The position numbers and the translations under genes are program-made. From NCBI RefSeq assembly GCF_900091505.1, contig NZ_LT607409.1:744001-808000 (forward strand): a stretch of DNA of 64,000 nucleotides, in the 5' to 3' direction. Below, one piece after another: positions 43,701-52,747 of the stretch. Origin of the DNA: Micromonospora chokoriensis. GTDB taxonomy: Bacteria; Actinomycetota; Actinomycetes; Mycobacteriales; Micromonosporaceae. Positions within the stretch are counted from its first letter, which is position 1. Every line of letters begins with the position of its first letter. Below the pieces are notes generated by a model, which did not search any database, was not told where the DNA came from, and saw only the letters and a program-made list of their open reading frames with translations.

Positions 43701-44719
43701 GTCGTGCCGAGCAGCCCGGGCCCCACCAGCTGACAGGTCGGCGAGACCTCGCCACCGTCGATGACCACGACCAGGTGCGCGGCGGTGGTCAGCGGCTTCG
43801 CCTCGGGTGCGAAGCGGGGCCGCGCGGCCAGCTCACCGGCGAGCGCGGCCTCGGCCTCGGCCAGGCTGGCGAAGACCAGTCGGCGAGCGCCGGCCGCGTC
43901 CGTACGGGCGCTGTGGTGGGCGTGCGGCAACCACTTCACCCAGTCCCACGACGACTGTCGGTCGGGCGCGGCGACCACCGCCACCACCAGGTCGTCCGGT
44001 GCGTGGAAGGTGGCCAGCTGGCCCAGCGCCGCCCGGGTCAGGCTGAGCACCGGCTCACGGTCGCCGCGCAGCACCACCCGGCTGAACGCGCGCACCGACA
44101 GCGCGGTCGGCAGCTCGGGCACTGTGGAGTGGGCGCGGACGAACCGGCGAAGCGCGATGGCGCTCATCGGCTCCAGGTCTTCGACGGGCTTGGTCTCCGG
44201 TGGGACGATCTCAACCGCCAACCGCTGCGGACCGAGGGCGATCCGGGTCTCGCCGAAGTCGTCCTCGGTGATCCGCCGCTCCCAGAGCCGGCGGGACGCG
44301 GCGATCGACCAGAGCGCGTCGGGCTCCGGGTGTCGCCAGGCCATCGCGGCCCGCTGCTGCTCGGCGGCACGCCGGGTGCGCTTACGCATCTGCGCGAGGT
44401 AGCGCATGTAGTCGCGGCGGTCGGCGTTCAACTCGGCCTTGTCCTTGCCGCCGCTGTTGGCCAGCGAACCGATGGCCATGCCGAGCATCGAGACGCCGAA
44501 GAGCCCGCCGGCGACGTACGTCATCATGCCGCCGCCCTTGCCGGCGTAGAGGAAGGCCATCGCACCGACCCCGCAGAACATCGGCAGGATCATGAGCAGT
44601 TGCCCCATGCCGCGAGGTGTCGGCTCGGGCAGCTCGGGCGGCGACTCCAGCAGCACCTCGCCGCGAGGTAGGGCCGGTCCCGGCTGACGCGGGAGCCGGC
44701 GGAACACCACCGTGCTCAC
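40754..44719 (-). CDS. eccC: Type VII secretion ATPase EccC (fused)
   Basis: 1,321 aa from GTG 44719, which has GGAGGAG six bases upstream; a longer frame upstream is not supported. Two N-terminal membrane helices (about 38-90) precede a DUF-type region and three FtsK/SpoIIIE ATPase domains: [11 protein letters not shown] (about 478), [11 protein letters not shown] (about 831) and [11 protein letters not shown] (about 1,116). All three keep the Walker A lysine, and acidic [11 protein letters not shown] follows the first. It is the EccCa-EccCb fusion, the motor that recognises Esx substrates. It starts the leftward operon with both WXG100 genes and is divergent from eccD. Confidence 0.96.
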   Translation of the reverse strand: MSTVVFRRLPRQPGPALPRGEVLLESPPELPEPTPRGMGQLLMILPMFCGVGAMAFLYAGKGGGMMTYVAGGLFGVSMLGMAIGSLANSGGKDKAELNADRRDYMRYLAQMRKRTRRAAEQQRAAMAWRHPEPDALWSIAASRRLWERRITEDDFGETRIALGPQRLAVEIVPPETKPVEDLEPMSAIALRRFVRAHSTVPELPTALSVRAFSRVVLRGDREPVLSLTRAALGQLATFHAPDDLVVAVVAAPDRQSSWDWVKWLPHAHHSARTDAAGARRLVFASLAEAEAALAGELAARPRFAPEAKPLTTAAHLVVVIDGGEVSPTCQLVGPGLLGTTVIDLSGTVPRDAGRWLLCLDVADGSSLDLVRGSSSSPLGRPDQLSAEAAEGLARQIAPYRLSQQQTSNEEPLARSMELPDLLGVGDAATLDVQNTWRPRGHRDRLRIPLGVGPDGNVVELDFKESAHEGMGPHGLVIGATGSGKSELLRTVVAALAVTHSSEELNFVLVDFKGGATFASLEALPHTSAVITNLADELPLVDRMRDALAGEMVRRQELLRAAGNYVSRFEYEKARAAGEPLAPMPSLLIICDEFSELLAAKPDFIDLFVMIGRLGRSLGVHLLLASQRLEEGKLRGLDTHLSYRIGLRTFSAVESRIVLGVPDAYELPNAPGHGYLKTDTSTMLRFRAAYVSGAYRAPGQQASASQALVQRRIVPYGLDFVPAQLPQMPVAAAPEPEQPADGKAVAMLDVLIDQLKGRGRPAHQVWLPPLADPPGLGELLGALAVDPTYGLCTASWPGRGRLTVPVGVVDRPYEQRRDPMMVELAGAGGNVVIVGRSLSGKSTMLRTLLASLALTHTPREVQFFCLDFGGGALRSLERLPHMAGVAGRRDVEAVRRTVAEVVAVLDDRETRFAQHGIDSVASYRRRRAAGEFVDDPFGDVFLVVDGWNTLRQEYEELEQTITTLANRGLGFGVHVVLTAVRWAEIRINMRDLLGTKLELRLGDASESEIDRRAATNVPEKSPGRGLTRDKLHFLTAISRIDGRRDIDDLSEASVSLAGHVAANWPGRPAPKVRLLPRRLPVGELARIIDRSAPGLPIGVNESALAPVYLDLVNEPHLTVFGDAECGKTNLLRLIARGITERYTPAQARLVIADYRRGLLGAVEGDHLLDYAPSNQAFAQGLASIRSALSNRLPGPDVTTAQLRDRSWWKGPDLYILVDDYDLVASGGSNPLSALQELLPQARDIGLHLIITRRVGGVSRALYEPVLQRLRELDSPGLLMSGSREEGAVFGTLRPSPQPPGRGTLVRRRDGQQLIQTAWAEPA

Positions 44720-44800
44720 GGCTGTCTCCTCCCCAGAAGCGGCCCTGACGACGTGCCGCCGCGGACCGGAGCCCGCGGGTGGGCATCGTACGTGCCCGCC

Positions 44801-44811
44801 ATCGTAGGTAA
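44801..44811. promoter_or_regulatory. Shared promoter motif, eccC/eccD divergent region
   Basis: ATCGTAGGTAA lies in the 166-base gap between eccC and eccD. Its reverse complement contains TACGAT, a good -10 for eccC (81-base leader); the forward strand gives TAATCT just beyond for eccD. The same motif (ATCGTAGGGAA) occurs between eccE and eccB. Confidence 0.45.
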
Positions 44812-44885
44812 TCTGCCGTGGGCGCGGTGGACCCGGACCGCAGCATCGCGGCCAGCCGCTCGCAGACGCACACCTGGAGGCCACT

Positions 44886-46283
44886 GTGGCGACGAAGACG
44901 GCGACCGGTGGGCTGAGCCGGATCACCATCGTGGCTCCGCGTACCCGGATGGATCTGGCGCTGCCGTCGGACGTGCCGATCGCGGACCTGCTCCCCACCC
45001 TGCTGCGCTATGCCGGCGAGGATCTCGCCGACGAGGGCGCGCGGCACGGCGGCTGGGCCCTGTCGCGCTTGGGCGGTGCGCCGCTGGACGGCGGGCGCAC
45101 CGCTACGCAGCTCAGCATCCGCGACGGTGAGGTGCTCTACTTCAACCCCCGGTCGGCCGCCGCGCCGGAGATCGTCTTCGACGATGTGGTGGACGCGGTG
45201 GCGACCGCCACCAACCAACGTCCCGGGGCCTGGCAGGCCGGCGCGACCCGATCCTTCGCCGTGGTCTTCGCGGCGGCGGCGATGGGCGCCGGCGCACTCG
45301 CCGCGCTCTTCGCCGGCCCACCGCACCTGCCCGGTGCGTTGGCCGCCCTGCTGGTCGCTGTGGCGTTGCTGGTCGGCGCGGCGGTGCTGTCCCGGGCCGC
45401 GGGCGACAGTCAGACCGGTGCAGTGCTGGCCATCGTCGGTCTGACGCACGCCGCCACCGGCGGTCTGCTGCTGCTCGCCGGTGACCGGCCGCTGACCGGG
45501 TTGGCCAGCCCGCACGTACTGGTGGCGGCGACCGCCGCGGTGGTCGCCGGCGCCGTTGCCGTGTTGGCTGTCGGTGACCGGTACCCGCTCTTCTTCGCCG
45601 CGATCGGGGTGGGGGCCGCGACCGGTTTCGGCGCGCTGCTCTGCCTGGTCTTCGGCCTCGACGCGTCGGCCTCCGCCGCGGTGGTGGCCGCTGTGGCGTT
45701 CGCCGTGGTGCCGGCGCTGCCGATGACCGCCTACCGGCTGGCGCGACTGCCGGTGCCGTCGATCCCGACCGGTCCGGAGGACCTGAAGACCGACACCGAG
45801 TCGGTGGACGGCCGGCAGGTGCTCCAGCGCAGTGAGCGGGCCGACCAGTTCCTGACGGGTCTGTTGTGGACGTTCGCGCTCCTGGTGCTGGGCGCACAGG
45901 TCGTGCTGGCCCTCGACGGTCGGTTGGCGGCGGTCCTGCTGTGCCTGGTGCTGGCGCTGTTGTCGCTGTTGCGGGCCCGACCGCTCCTGGGCCGCGCCCA
46001 GCGCACCCCGGTGCTGCTCGCCGGGTCCGTGGGGCTGGGCCTGACCGCCGCGGCCACCTTCACCGGCGGGTCACTGCCGGTCAAGCTCGGTCTGGTCCTC
46101 GGCGGTCTGGTGCTGGCCGCCGTGATCAGCCTGATCTACGGCCTGACCGTCGCCGGCAAACGCATCTCACCGGTCTGGGGCCGACTCCTCGACATCGCCG
46201 AGATCCTGCTGATCATCGCGCTGGTCCCGCTCGCCTTCTGGGTGTGCGGGCTCTACGGCTGGATCGTCAACCTCCGGCCCTGA
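44886..46283 (+). CDS. eccD: Type VII secretion integral membrane protein EccD
   Basis: 465 aa: an N-terminal ubiquitin-like YukD domain (about 10-90, [20 protein letters not shown], and FNP at its end), then about eleven membrane helices ending [17 protein letters not shown]. EccD forms the channel-like core of the ESX membrane complex. GTG 44886 follows GGAGGCCACT. It is monocistronic on the plus strand, convergent with eccE. Confidence 0.94.
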   Translation: MATKTATGGLSRITIVAPRTRMDLALPSDVPIADLLPTLLRYAGEDLADEGARHGGWALSRLGGAPLDGGRTATQLSIRDGEVLYFNPRSAAAPEIVFDDVVDAVATATNQRPGAWQAGATRSFAVVFAAAAMGAGALAALFAGPPHLPGALAALLVAVALLVGAAVLSRAAGDSQTGAVLAIVGLTHAATGGLLLLAGDRPLTGLASPHVLVAATAAVVAGAVAVLAVGDRYPLFFAAIGVGAATGFGALLCLVFGLDASASAAVVAAVAFAVVPALPMTAYRLARLPVPSIPTGPEDLKTDTESVDGRQVLQRSERADQFLTGLLWTFALLVLGAQVVLALDGRLAAVLLCLVLALLSLLRARPLLGRAQRTPVLLAGSVGLGLTAAATFTGGSLPVKLGLVLGGLVLAAVISLIYGLTVAGKRISPVWGRLLDIAEILLIIALVPLAFWVCGLYGWIVNLRP

Positions 46284-46307
46284 CCACCCACCGCGCCACC
46301 CCGCCGA

Positions 46308-47489
46308 TCACTGCTGTCGCGCACGGGAGGGGGCGCCCAACGCCGACGCGACCGGCGCGCTGGCGTAGATGCCCGGTCCGTGCTGACCGTCCACCGGCCG
46401 GGTGGGCACGCCGGCCCGGTGCGCGACGTCACGGACCACCTTCAGCAGCGCCTCGACGTGACCGTCCATCGCGGCGATCCGGAGCAGCGGTGCTGCCACG
46501 CGGCCGTCCATCGACACCGTCGCGGCCACCGTGTGCGACGGCGCCGAGGTCGCCGTGATCGCGTCGACGAGCGGGCCGAGGGGCGCATCAGATCGACCAC
46601 GCAGCGCCATGCACCGGTGGGTCCACCCACCGCCGTGCAGCCCACGCCACGTCTCCGTCGGCGCTTCCGGCCCCAGGTCGAGGCCGGCCGCCGAGACGAT
46701 GGCGGCGCGCAGCTCCTCCCGGCCCAGCGGCCGGTGGGCCAGGCCCGCACCGGTCAGCGCCTTGCCGAGCCGACCGATGCCGGCAGCCAGGGTCCGGTGC
46801 ACGCCCGGCAGCCCGCCGCCCCGGCTCACCGACTCGACCCGCGCGTCGCGGACGGTGAGGCGCAACGCCACCCAGACGGTCCGGTGCGCGGCCGGCGGCG
46901 CGCCGGGCGCCGGGTACCAGACCAGGGTGTGTGCGACGACCTGGGCCCGGGACACCGGGGCGCTGAAGTCGGCGAGCACCCGTAGCGCGGCGTCCATCGT
47001 GGACGCCTGCACCGATCCGACCGTCGCGCCACTGACGGACTGCAGCGCGACCGCCGCGAACCACCCCTGGGCGTCCTGCCCGATGCCGAGCCGGGTGCCC
47101 CGATCGGTCAGTTCGATGATGCTCAGCTCGGGGGCGAGGGTGGCCAACCGTGGGTCCGCCGCCGTGCCACCGGCCACCGCGGCCGACGCGCGCTCACGAC
47201 GGCTCCGCAGCCGGCGACGCAGCAGCAGGTCCTCGAACCACCAGCGGCCTCCCCGTCGGGCGAAGGTGGCCAGGAGGACGAGCACCCCCACGCCACCGGC
47301 GACGGCGAGCAGCCAACCGGGCCCGGCCGACGCCGCCCAGACGCCGAGCACGCACAACTCCAGCACGACGAGCTGCCCGACCAGCACCGGACCGATTCGC
47401 CCCCCACCGGGTCGGTCGCCCGGCGGCGTCGAACGGGTCGTGGACGGGTCCGTGGCCGCTCGGGCGGGTCGTGCCTGAACCTGCGTCAT
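46308..47489 (-). CDS. eccE: Type VII secretion protein EccE
   Basis: 393 aa from ATG 47489 (GGAGGGAC upstream). Two N-terminal membrane helices (about 34-82: LVGQLVVLELCVLGVWAAS and WLLAVAGGVGVLVLLATF) precede a cytoplasmic domain with SIIELTDRGTRLGIGQDAQG, the EccE pattern. EccE sits at the rim of the complex and is lost in some ESX systems, so its presence marks a mycobacterial-like architecture. It is divergent from eccB and its 3' end faces eccD. Confidence 0.88.
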   Translation of the reverse strand: MTQVQARPARAATDPSTTRSTPPGDRPGGGRIGPVLVGQLVVLELCVLGVWAASAGPGWLLAVAGGVGVLVLLATFARRGGRWWFEDLLLRRRLRSRRERASAAVAGGTAADPRLATLAPELSIIELTDRGTRLGIGQDAQGWFAAVALQSVSGATVGSVQASTMDAALRVLADFSAPVSRAQVVAHTLVWYPAPGAPPAAHRTVWVALRLTVRDARVESVSRGGGLPGVHRTLAAGIGRLGKALTGAGLAHRPLGREELRAAIVSAAGLDLGPEAPTETWRGLHGGGWTHRCMALRGRSDAPLGPLVDAITATSAPSHTVAATVSMDGRVAAPLLRIAAMDGHVEALLKVVRDVAHRAGVPTRPVDGQHGPGIYASAPVASALGAPSRARQQ

Positions 47490-47582
47490 CGCTGACTGTC
47501 CCTCCTGCACGTACGGCTCTGCGCCGGGTGGGTCCGGCGTCGGCCACGAACGGTGGTCCCAAGGAACCCCGGTCGGCCCCTT

Positions 47583-47593
47583 ATCGTAGGGAA
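47583..47593. promoter_or_regulatory. Shared promoter motif, eccE/eccB divergent region
   Basis: ATCGTAGGGAA in the 160-base divergent gap repeats the eccC/eccD motif with one substitution. On the minus strand TACGAT is a -10 candidate for eccE (93-base leader). Confidence 0.45.
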
Positions 47594-47649
47594 GCCCGCG
47601 ACGGCGCCCCGACCTGATCGTCGCGGATCCACAGTGCCGGAGGTAAGTC

Positions 47650-49065
47650 ATGCGGACCCGCCGCGATCAGGTGCAGGCGTACCGCTTCGTCACCCGCCGG
47701 ATCGTCTCCGCTCTGCTGTCGGGCGACCCGGAGACCACCAACCTGCCGATGCGAAGGCTCGGCATGGCTGTCTTCGGCAGTGTCATCACCGCGGCCGTCG
47801 TGCTCGGCGCGGTCGGCGCCTACGGTCAGCTCACCGGGAACACCGCGCCGCTGGAGGACCAGACCCTGGTCATCGAACGGGAGACCGGCGCGACGTACGT
47901 GTTCCTGGAGGGGCAGCTCCACCCGACGCTCAACTACGCCTCGGCGCGTCTGATCCTCGACCAGCCGGACGCGACGGTGCGGACGATGTCCCAGGCGTCC
48001 CTGCGGGACCGGCCACGCGGGCTCACCCTCGGCATCGTCGGCGCACCGGACGCGCTACCGGATCGCAAGTCGCTGACCGGTCTGCCCTGGTCGGTCTGCG
48101 ACGTGCCCGATCCGGTCGACCCGCAGCGCTCCCGCACCCGGGTCGTGATCGACCGGGCGTTGCCCGGTGGCGTCCCGCTGGGCGACCGGGCGGCGCTCGT
48201 CGTGGTGGACGACCAGCGTTACCTGGTCACCAACAACGTCCGACTCCAGGTGCTCGGCGGGGACCGGACGATCACGGCGCTGAAGATGGCCGGCGTGGCA
48301 CCGCTCCGGGTCGGGCAGCAACTGCTCAACGCCGTTCCGGCCGGGCCACCGTTGCGCAAGCCGACGCTGCCCGGCGAGGGGGAGTCCAGCACCCGGAGGG
48401 TGGCCGACCGACCGGCCACCGTCGGCCAGGTGTTCAGCGCCGCCGGGCGGTACTACGTGCTCACCCGGGAAGGGCTCGCCTCGATCAGTGAGATCACCGC
48501 CCTGCTGATGGTCGGCGGCGGCGGTCGGATCACGGACATCACACCGAACCAGGCTGGCGAGTTGTTCGTCGAGCAACGGATCGAGGAGGACGGGCTGCCG
48601 AAGACGATGCCCAGCTTCCACCCGACCAGCTCGGGTCGGACCGCGCTGTGCGCGACGTACCGGGCGAGCAGCACGGGCGGGCCGCCGACCACCACCCTGG
48701 AGGTCTTCGAACGGGCGCCGGCCGAGCTGACCGAGGCCGACCCGGGTCCGGTGCCGGTGCCGCAGACCAGGCGGGACGCCGTACGGACCACCGAGGCCGT
48801 GCTGCTGCCCGGCGGCAAGGGCGTCGTCGCGCAGGCCTCACCCGGTGCCGGGACCAGCGGTTCCGGCGCCGCCGGATCGACGATCTACCTGATCAGCCCA
48901 CAGGGCATCCGGTACCCGCTCGGCTCGGCGGCGACGCTGGGGGTGCTCGGCTACGGCGGGGTCACCCCGCTGGCGGTGCCGGGCTCGCTGCTCTCGCTGA
49001 TCCCGACCGGGCCCACCCTGAGCCGCGACGCCGCGATGTCGGTCTTCTCGCCCGGGGGGCAGTGA
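47650..49065 (+). CDS. eccB: Type VII secretion protein EccB
   Basis: 471 aa. Cytoplasmic start RTRRDQVQAYRFVTRRIVSA (highly characteristic), one membrane helix (about 37-60), then a large outer domain of beta repeats with a conserved Cys pair (SVCDVPDP and ALCATYRAS). ATG 47650 follows GGAGG. EccB projects outside the membrane and scaffolds the complex. It begins the rightward run that continues, after a separate promoter, with two substrate-like genes. Confidence 0.95.
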   Translation: MRTRRDQVQAYRFVTRRIVSALLSGDPETTNLPMRRLGMAVFGSVITAAVVLGAVGAYGQLTGNTAPLEDQTLVIERETGATYVFLEGQLHPTLNYASARLILDQPDATVRTMSQASLRDRPRGLTLGIVGAPDALPDRKSLTGLPWSVCDVPDPVDPQRSRTRVVIDRALPGGVPLGDRAALVVVDDQRYLVTNNVRLQVLGGDRTITALKMAGVAPLRVGQQLLNAVPAGPPLRKPTLPGEGESSTRRVADRPATVGQVFSAAGRYYVLTREGLASISEITALLMVGGGGRITDITPNQAGELFVEQRIEEDGLPKTMPSFHPTSSGRTALCATYRASSTGGPPTTTLEVFERAPAELTEADPGPVPVPQTRRDAVRTTEAVLLPGGKGVVAQASPGAGTSGSGAAGSTIYLISPQGIRYPLGSAATLGVLGYGGVTPLAVPGSLLSLIPTGPTLSRDAAMSVFSPGGQ

Positions 49066-49170
49066 CCGGGACGGATCGCTGAGCAGCGATGACGGGTCGC
49101 CCCGTGTCATAGCCGTGGACTAACCTGAATGCCGCTGTCGGTTGTCAACCAGAACGACGGGGATGTTGCC

Positions 49171-49539
49171 ATGACCGGGCGTACGGAAGTCGACCTGCTG
49201 TCCCTCGAGGACTTCCACCAGCACCTGTCTTCGCGGCTGAGTCAGGTGGAGTCGGTGCTGCGCAAGCTCAACACCGAGATGCAGTGCCGGCCGCCGGCGC
49301 TCGGCACGTTCCTGGACGCCACCGACCAGGCACGCCGCTACAGCGAGGTTCATCAGTCCTATGTCGACCAGGCCGAGCGGGTCCGGCAGGCGGTGCTGGC
49401 GGCGCAGCAGGCGACCAGCACGATCCTGACCAACTACCGCACCGCCGAGGCGCGTAACGCGGCCAACGCCACCGATGTCACAGCGGCGCTGAACGGCGTC
49501 GATCGGGCGTTCGAGCCGAAGGAGGACGGGCGTGTCTGA
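49171..49539 (+). CDS. Small ESX-associated helical protein with YxxxE motif
   Basis: 122 aa from ATG 49171. Almost wholly helical (LSSRLSQVESVLRKLNTEMQ and VHQSYVDQAERVRQAVLAAQ), without a W-x-G turn. A YRTAE near residue 92 matches the YxxxD/E export signal. The stop overlaps the next gene by eight bases. This suggests the signal-bearing partner of the larger WXG protein, analogous to PE in PE/PPE or EspC-type pairs. A TAACCT -10 box about 45 bases upstream suggests its own promoter. No named family recognised. Confidence 0.75.
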   Translation: MTGRTEVDLLSLEDFHQHLSSRLSQVESVLRKLNTEMQCRPPALGTFLDATDQARRYSEVHQSYVDQAERVRQAVLAAQQATSTILTNYRTAEARNAANATDVTAALNGVDRAFEPKEDGRV

Positions 49540-50812
49540 CTACACCCAGCGCTACCAGGGCAACACCCACCAGCAGCTCTATGACGGCGTCATGGCCGGC
49601 CGGCCCGAGCAGATCGAGGGCGTGGCCACCCAGTGGGCCGAGCTCAAGGGCATCCTGGACGGCTTCGGCCGCGAGTTGAGCGGTGACCTGGAGAAACTGA
49701 GCAACACCTGGACGGGTTCGGCGGGTCGGGAGTTCAACCGGCGGCTCAGCCTGATCGTCGCCCACTCCGACGCCCTGGGCGACGGGATGGCCGACATCAA
49801 GCAGGGGCTGACCATGATGGCCGACCATCTACGGACCGCCCGCAAGCAGGCCGAGAGCCCGGAGGAGACCGACGACAACGACAAGGCGATCTCCGGCGCG
49901 GTGAAGGGTGCCGCCACCTTCGGTCTGCCGGGTGCTCTGGTCATGGGCATCGCGGGCCACCAGCAGGACAAGCAGGAGCAGGAGAAGGCCCACCAGCGGA
50001 TGGTGAACCTGGTGGCCGAGCTGGCCGGCAGTTACGAGATCTCCGCCTACGACCGGCTCGTCGATCCGCCCCTGCCACATCCGGACACCCCGGACGCCGC
50101 CCGCAAGGACCCGACCTCCCCGCAGGCCATTCCGACGGTCGCCAAGGCCAGCGCCGGGCCCAGCAGCACCGGCGTCAGCGCGCATACCGGCGACGCGACC
50201 ATCGCGAGGCCCGACCGGGCCGCCCAACCGCCGGGCGTCGGCGACGCCTCGGTCCCTGGCCAGCACGGCACCGGCACCGGTGGCGCGCCGGCCGTCGCCG
50301 GCGGTCCGATCGGCGCCGGCAGCGACTCCGATTCGCGGAGCACCACGCTGGCCGGGGCCGACCCCCTCGTCGGTGGGGCGCTGGTCGCCGGTGGCGCTGC
50401 CGGGCTGGTCGGGCTGTCCGGGCCGAGCACGGCGACCCTCGCCGCCGGTTCCGGGCCCGGTCTGCTCTTCGGCGGGCAGGGCGGTGCGCCGGCCGGCGGT
50501 GTCCTGCGCACCGCGACGCTCGCCGGTTCGGGCAGCACGCCGACCACGTCGGTTCGCCCGGCCGGTGGGGCCACCCCGGCTGAGAGCCGCGCCGCCAGCG
50601 GGATCGGGCGCAGCATGGACGGCCAGCGTGGCGGCCGGGCCACGGCCGGCGGCAGCGGCCGGCCGGGCGGAGGCAACTCCGGTGTGCTCGGCGGGCGGGG
50701 CCGACCTCAGGACGACGACTCCGACGAGCGGCTGACCTGGTTGACCGAGGACGAGATGGTGTGGCGCGACGGTGGCGACGCCGCACCGCCGGTGCTCGGC
50801 AGCGGCCACTGA
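49532..50812 (+). CDS. Large WXG/PPE-like type VII substrate
   Basis: 426 aa. The N-terminal ~180 residues are a helical hairpin with W-x-G in LSNTWTGSAGREFNRR. A linker follows, then a long Gly/Ala/Pro/Thr-rich region (about 190-400) of low complexity, and a conserved acidic end DDDSDERLTWLTEDEMVWRD. No YxxxD/E of its own is evident, so it probably travels with the 122-aa protein encoded just before (eight-base overlap). The organisation parallels PPE proteins: a conserved head and a variable tail. GTG 49532. Confidence 0.8.
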   Translation: MSDYTQRYQGNTHQQLYDGVMAGRPEQIEGVATQWAELKGILDGFGRELSGDLEKLSNTWTGSAGREFNRRLSLIVAHSDALGDGMADIKQGLTMMADHLRTARKQAESPEETDDNDKAISGAVKGAATFGLPGALVMGIAGHQQDKQEQEKAHQRMVNLVAELAGSYEISAYDRLVDPPLPHPDTPDAARKDPTSPQAIPTVAKASAGPSSTGVSAHTGDATIARPDRAAQPPGVGDASVPGQHGTGTGGAPAVAGGPIGAGSDSDSRSTTLAGADPLVGGALVAGGAAGLVGLSGPSTATLAAGSGPGLLFGGQGGAPAGGVLRTATLAGSGSTPTTSVRPAGGATPAESRAASGIGRSMDGQRGGRATAGGSGRPGGGNSGVLGGRGRPQDDDSDERLTWLTEDEMVWRDGGDAAPPVLGSGH

Positions 50813-50825
50813 CCGCAGCCCTGTC

Positions 50826-50847
50826 GCGGGGGCGCCGTTGCCCCCGC
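50826..50847 (+). terminator. First hairpin after the ESX substrate pair
   Basis: Perfect 8-bp stem GCGGGGGC / GCCCCCGC with a six-base loop, 13 bases after the stop codon. Confidence 0.6.
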
Positions 50848-50865
50848 AGTCAGGCGATGAACGAC

Positions 50866-50907
50866 GGCTGTGCCCCCGCCCGGATCAGGTCCGGCGGGGG
50901 CACAGCC
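50866..50907 (+). terminator. Second hairpin after the ESX substrate pair
   Basis: Perfect 15-bp outer stem (GGCTGTGCCCCCGCC, 50866-50880, with 50893-50907), with extra pairing inside the 12-base loop. With the first hairpin it forms a tandem terminator that isolates the ESX locus from downstream genes. Confidence 0.75.
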
Positions 50908-51005
50908 GCTTCCGCGCGTGGACCGGCACCGTCCACTGTGCTCATGGTGGTGGTGGTCACGGCCGATCAGGCCGTCACCGTGGTGCGGCACGCCGCACTG
51001 GGCGA

Positions 51006-51011
51006 TAGGTT
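51006..51011 (+). promoter_or_regulatory. -10 box of the 118-aa exported protein gene (leaderless)
   Basis: TAGGTT ends six bases before the GTG at 51018; no ribosome-binding site is present. Confidence 0.45.
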
Positions 51012-51017
51012 GGTCGG

Positions 51018-51374
51018 GTGTCGTCCGCAGCCTCTGTCCGCCCAGCCCGGTGGGCTGTGCTGCGGTCGCTGCGCGAACTGACCCGACTGGCGGTCACCGC
51101 GCTGGTGCTGGCGGTCGGCCTCGGTGGCGCTCTCGCCGCGACGCCGCCGCCCACCCCGACGCAGCTGCGGCCGAGCGCCGTGAGCAGCCGGGTGGCAACG
51201 GTCCGCCCTGATGCGGGTCCGGCCACCGAGCGTGCCGGCCAGCCCGCCGCGCCGCCGACCGACGCGGTCGGCATCGTCGCCGCACCCGTTGTGGTCGCGG
51301 AGGGCCCGCAGAACACGCCGGCCATCGATCTCGGCCGTGGCACTCCGGCGCGGCGCGGTCCGCCCGCCCGCTGA
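51018..51374 (+). CDS. Small exported or anchored Pro/Ala-rich protein
   Basis: 118 aa: basic start, one hydrophobic helix (LAVTALVLAVGLGGALAA), then a Pro/Thr/Ala-rich tail without predicted fold (TPPPTPTQLRPSAVSSR). It is probably secreted or anchored by the N-terminal helix. I do not recognise the family. Its position right after the ESX locus terminators may be coincidence. The start is supported by the leaderless promoter. Confidence 0.6.
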   Translation: MSSAASVRPARWAVLRSLRELTRLAVTALVLAVGLGGALAATPPPTPTQLRPSAVSSRVATVRPDAGPATERAGQPAAPPTDAVGIVAAPVVVAEGPQNTPAIDLGRGTPARRGPPAR

Positions 51375-51528
51375 TCCAGTTCCGACGATTTCCGAGGCCC
51401 AGTCCCGGGTCGTCCGTCACGGCAACCGAGTCTCCGCCGACGGGGCGACCCCACCACCCGGCTGACCGGCGCTGTCGGGCTCCTCCTGCCACCCGTCGAT
51501 ACCCGCCTTCGACCGCGAGGTGCTGATC

Positions 51529-52344
51529 ATGCAGACCATCCTCTCCGCCGCCCTGCCCGACCTGTCCCGAGCCGCCGCCATCTGGCTGAGCCTGCTCGGG
51601 GTGGTCGGCGTCATCGTCTCCGCGCTTCTGCTGCGGCCCGGCCGACTCCGCATCGACCCGGGTGCCCGGATCCGCCGCGCGGCCATGCCGAGCCACCTCG
51701 AACAGGTGCAGGAGGAACGCGAGCAGAGCCGGTACGCGCAGGAGGTCGCGGTGGCCGCGGAGCGGGCGACCACCTCCGCCCAGCGCCGTCGGGCGGAGTG
51801 GGTGACCGCGCAGGAGGCCGTCGAGGCAGCCTGGCAGGCGTACGAGGCAGCCGAGGCGGCGGTGCGCCGGCTCGCCGCCGCCGCCGCGATGCCGCTGCCG
51901 CACACCGCCCGGACGCCCGCCGAGTACGTGGACCGCGAGCGCTACCTGCACCGTGCGGCGCTGAACGCGTACTGGCGGCGGGAGCTGTCGGTGGAGCAGC
52001 TCAGCGAGGTGTTCGCGCACCGCGACGGCTGGGATCCGCGGCTGCACCCGGTCGAGCAGGAGTTGGTGCTGCAGCGGGCGATCCGCGACAACCTGGCGGC
52101 CCGGCACGCCGCTGCGCGCGAGCAGGAGCAGATCGCCTGGCGGGCTGCGGAGTTGGCCGTGGCGGCGGCCCGCAGTCTGCGCGCGGAGGCGCACGCCGCC
52201 ACCGGGCGACGGGCCGCGGATCCGTCGGTGTTGCCGCTCAGCGAGGTGGCCCGGTCGACCGCCGAGCAGACCCGGGAGAACGTCGAGCAGACCCGGGAGA
52301 ACAAGGTGACGGCGCGCGGTCGGGCGACGGTGCCCGCGTTCTGA
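51529..52344 (+). CDS. Membrane-anchored coiled-coil protein of unknown function
   Basis: 271 aa from ATG 51529 (GAGG eight bases upstream). One N-terminal helix (IWLSLLGVVGVIVSALLL) is followed by a long Ala/Glu/Arg-rich helical body (HLEQVQEEREQSRYAQEVAV, then AAEAAVRRLAAAAAMPLP). A short conserved-looking element AHRDGWDPRLHPVEQELVLQ sits in the middle. Near the end EQTREN is tandemly repeated (a 21-base duplication at about 52,263-52,303). No family recognised. The gap before it (51375-51528) holds no gene. Confidence 0.7.
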   Translation: MQTILSAALPDLSRAAAIWLSLLGVVGVIVSALLLRPGRLRIDPGARIRRAAMPSHLEQVQEEREQSRYAQEVAVAAERATTSAQRRRAEWVTAQEAVEAAWQAYEAAEAAVRRLAAAAAMPLPHTARTPAEYVDRERYLHRAALNAYWRRELSVEQLSEVFAHRDGWDPRLHPVEQELVLQRAIRDNLAARHAAAREQEQIAWRAAELAVAAARSLRAEAHAATGRRAADPSVLPLSEVARSTAEQTRENVEQTRENKVTARGRATVPAF

Positions 52345-52365
52345 GCCACCTGCCGTCCGGTGCGT

Positions 52366-52371
52366 TAGCGT
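52366..52371 (+). promoter_or_regulatory. -10 box of the YkvA-like gene (leaderless)
   Basis: TAGCGT ends six bases before the ATG at 52378; no Shine-Dalgarno sequence is present in the spacer. Confidence 0.45.
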
Positions 52372-52377
52372 GACGGC

Positions 52378-52716
52378 ATGTCCCGTGAGGCGTGGGTCCT
52401 CGTGGTGATCGCCGGCATCCTGGCGATCGCCACACTCGTCGGCGCTGTGGTGCTCGCGGTGCGGGTGGTGCGTACGCGACGGATGCTGACCGGGCTCGGC
52501 GCGGGCGGAAAGGTCGCCTTCTACGGGGCGTTGATCTACACGATCTTCCCGATCGACGTGCTTCCGGACCCGATCTACCTGGACGACATGGGTGTCCTGG
52601 CCGCGGCGCTGATCTACCTGACCCGGCTCGTGCACAAGCGTCGGGCGGTCGGTCGACGCGTGCCCGGTCAGCCGAACGCCCTGCCGGAGGGGGACCAGGC
52701 ACGCCGCGTGCCATGA
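52378..52716 (+). CDS. YkvA-like (DUF1232) membrane protein
   Basis: 112 aa. An N-terminal helix (LVVIAGILAIATLVGAVVLA) precedes the DUF1232 core: GGKVAFYGALIYTIFPIDVL, then PDPIYLDDMGVLAAALIYLT, a variant of the family's SPIDLIPD motif. Function unknown. It starts 33 bases after the coiled-coil gene but with its own leaderless promoter. Confidence 0.85.
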   Translation: MSREAWVLVVIAGILAIATLVGAVVLAVRVVRTRRMLTGLGAGGKVAFYGALIYTIFPIDVLPDPIYLDDMGVLAAALIYLTRLVHKRRAVGRRVPGQPNALPEGDQARRVP

Positions 52717-52747
52717 TCGGGTCCGGTGCGGCGGACAGGGGGCGGGC

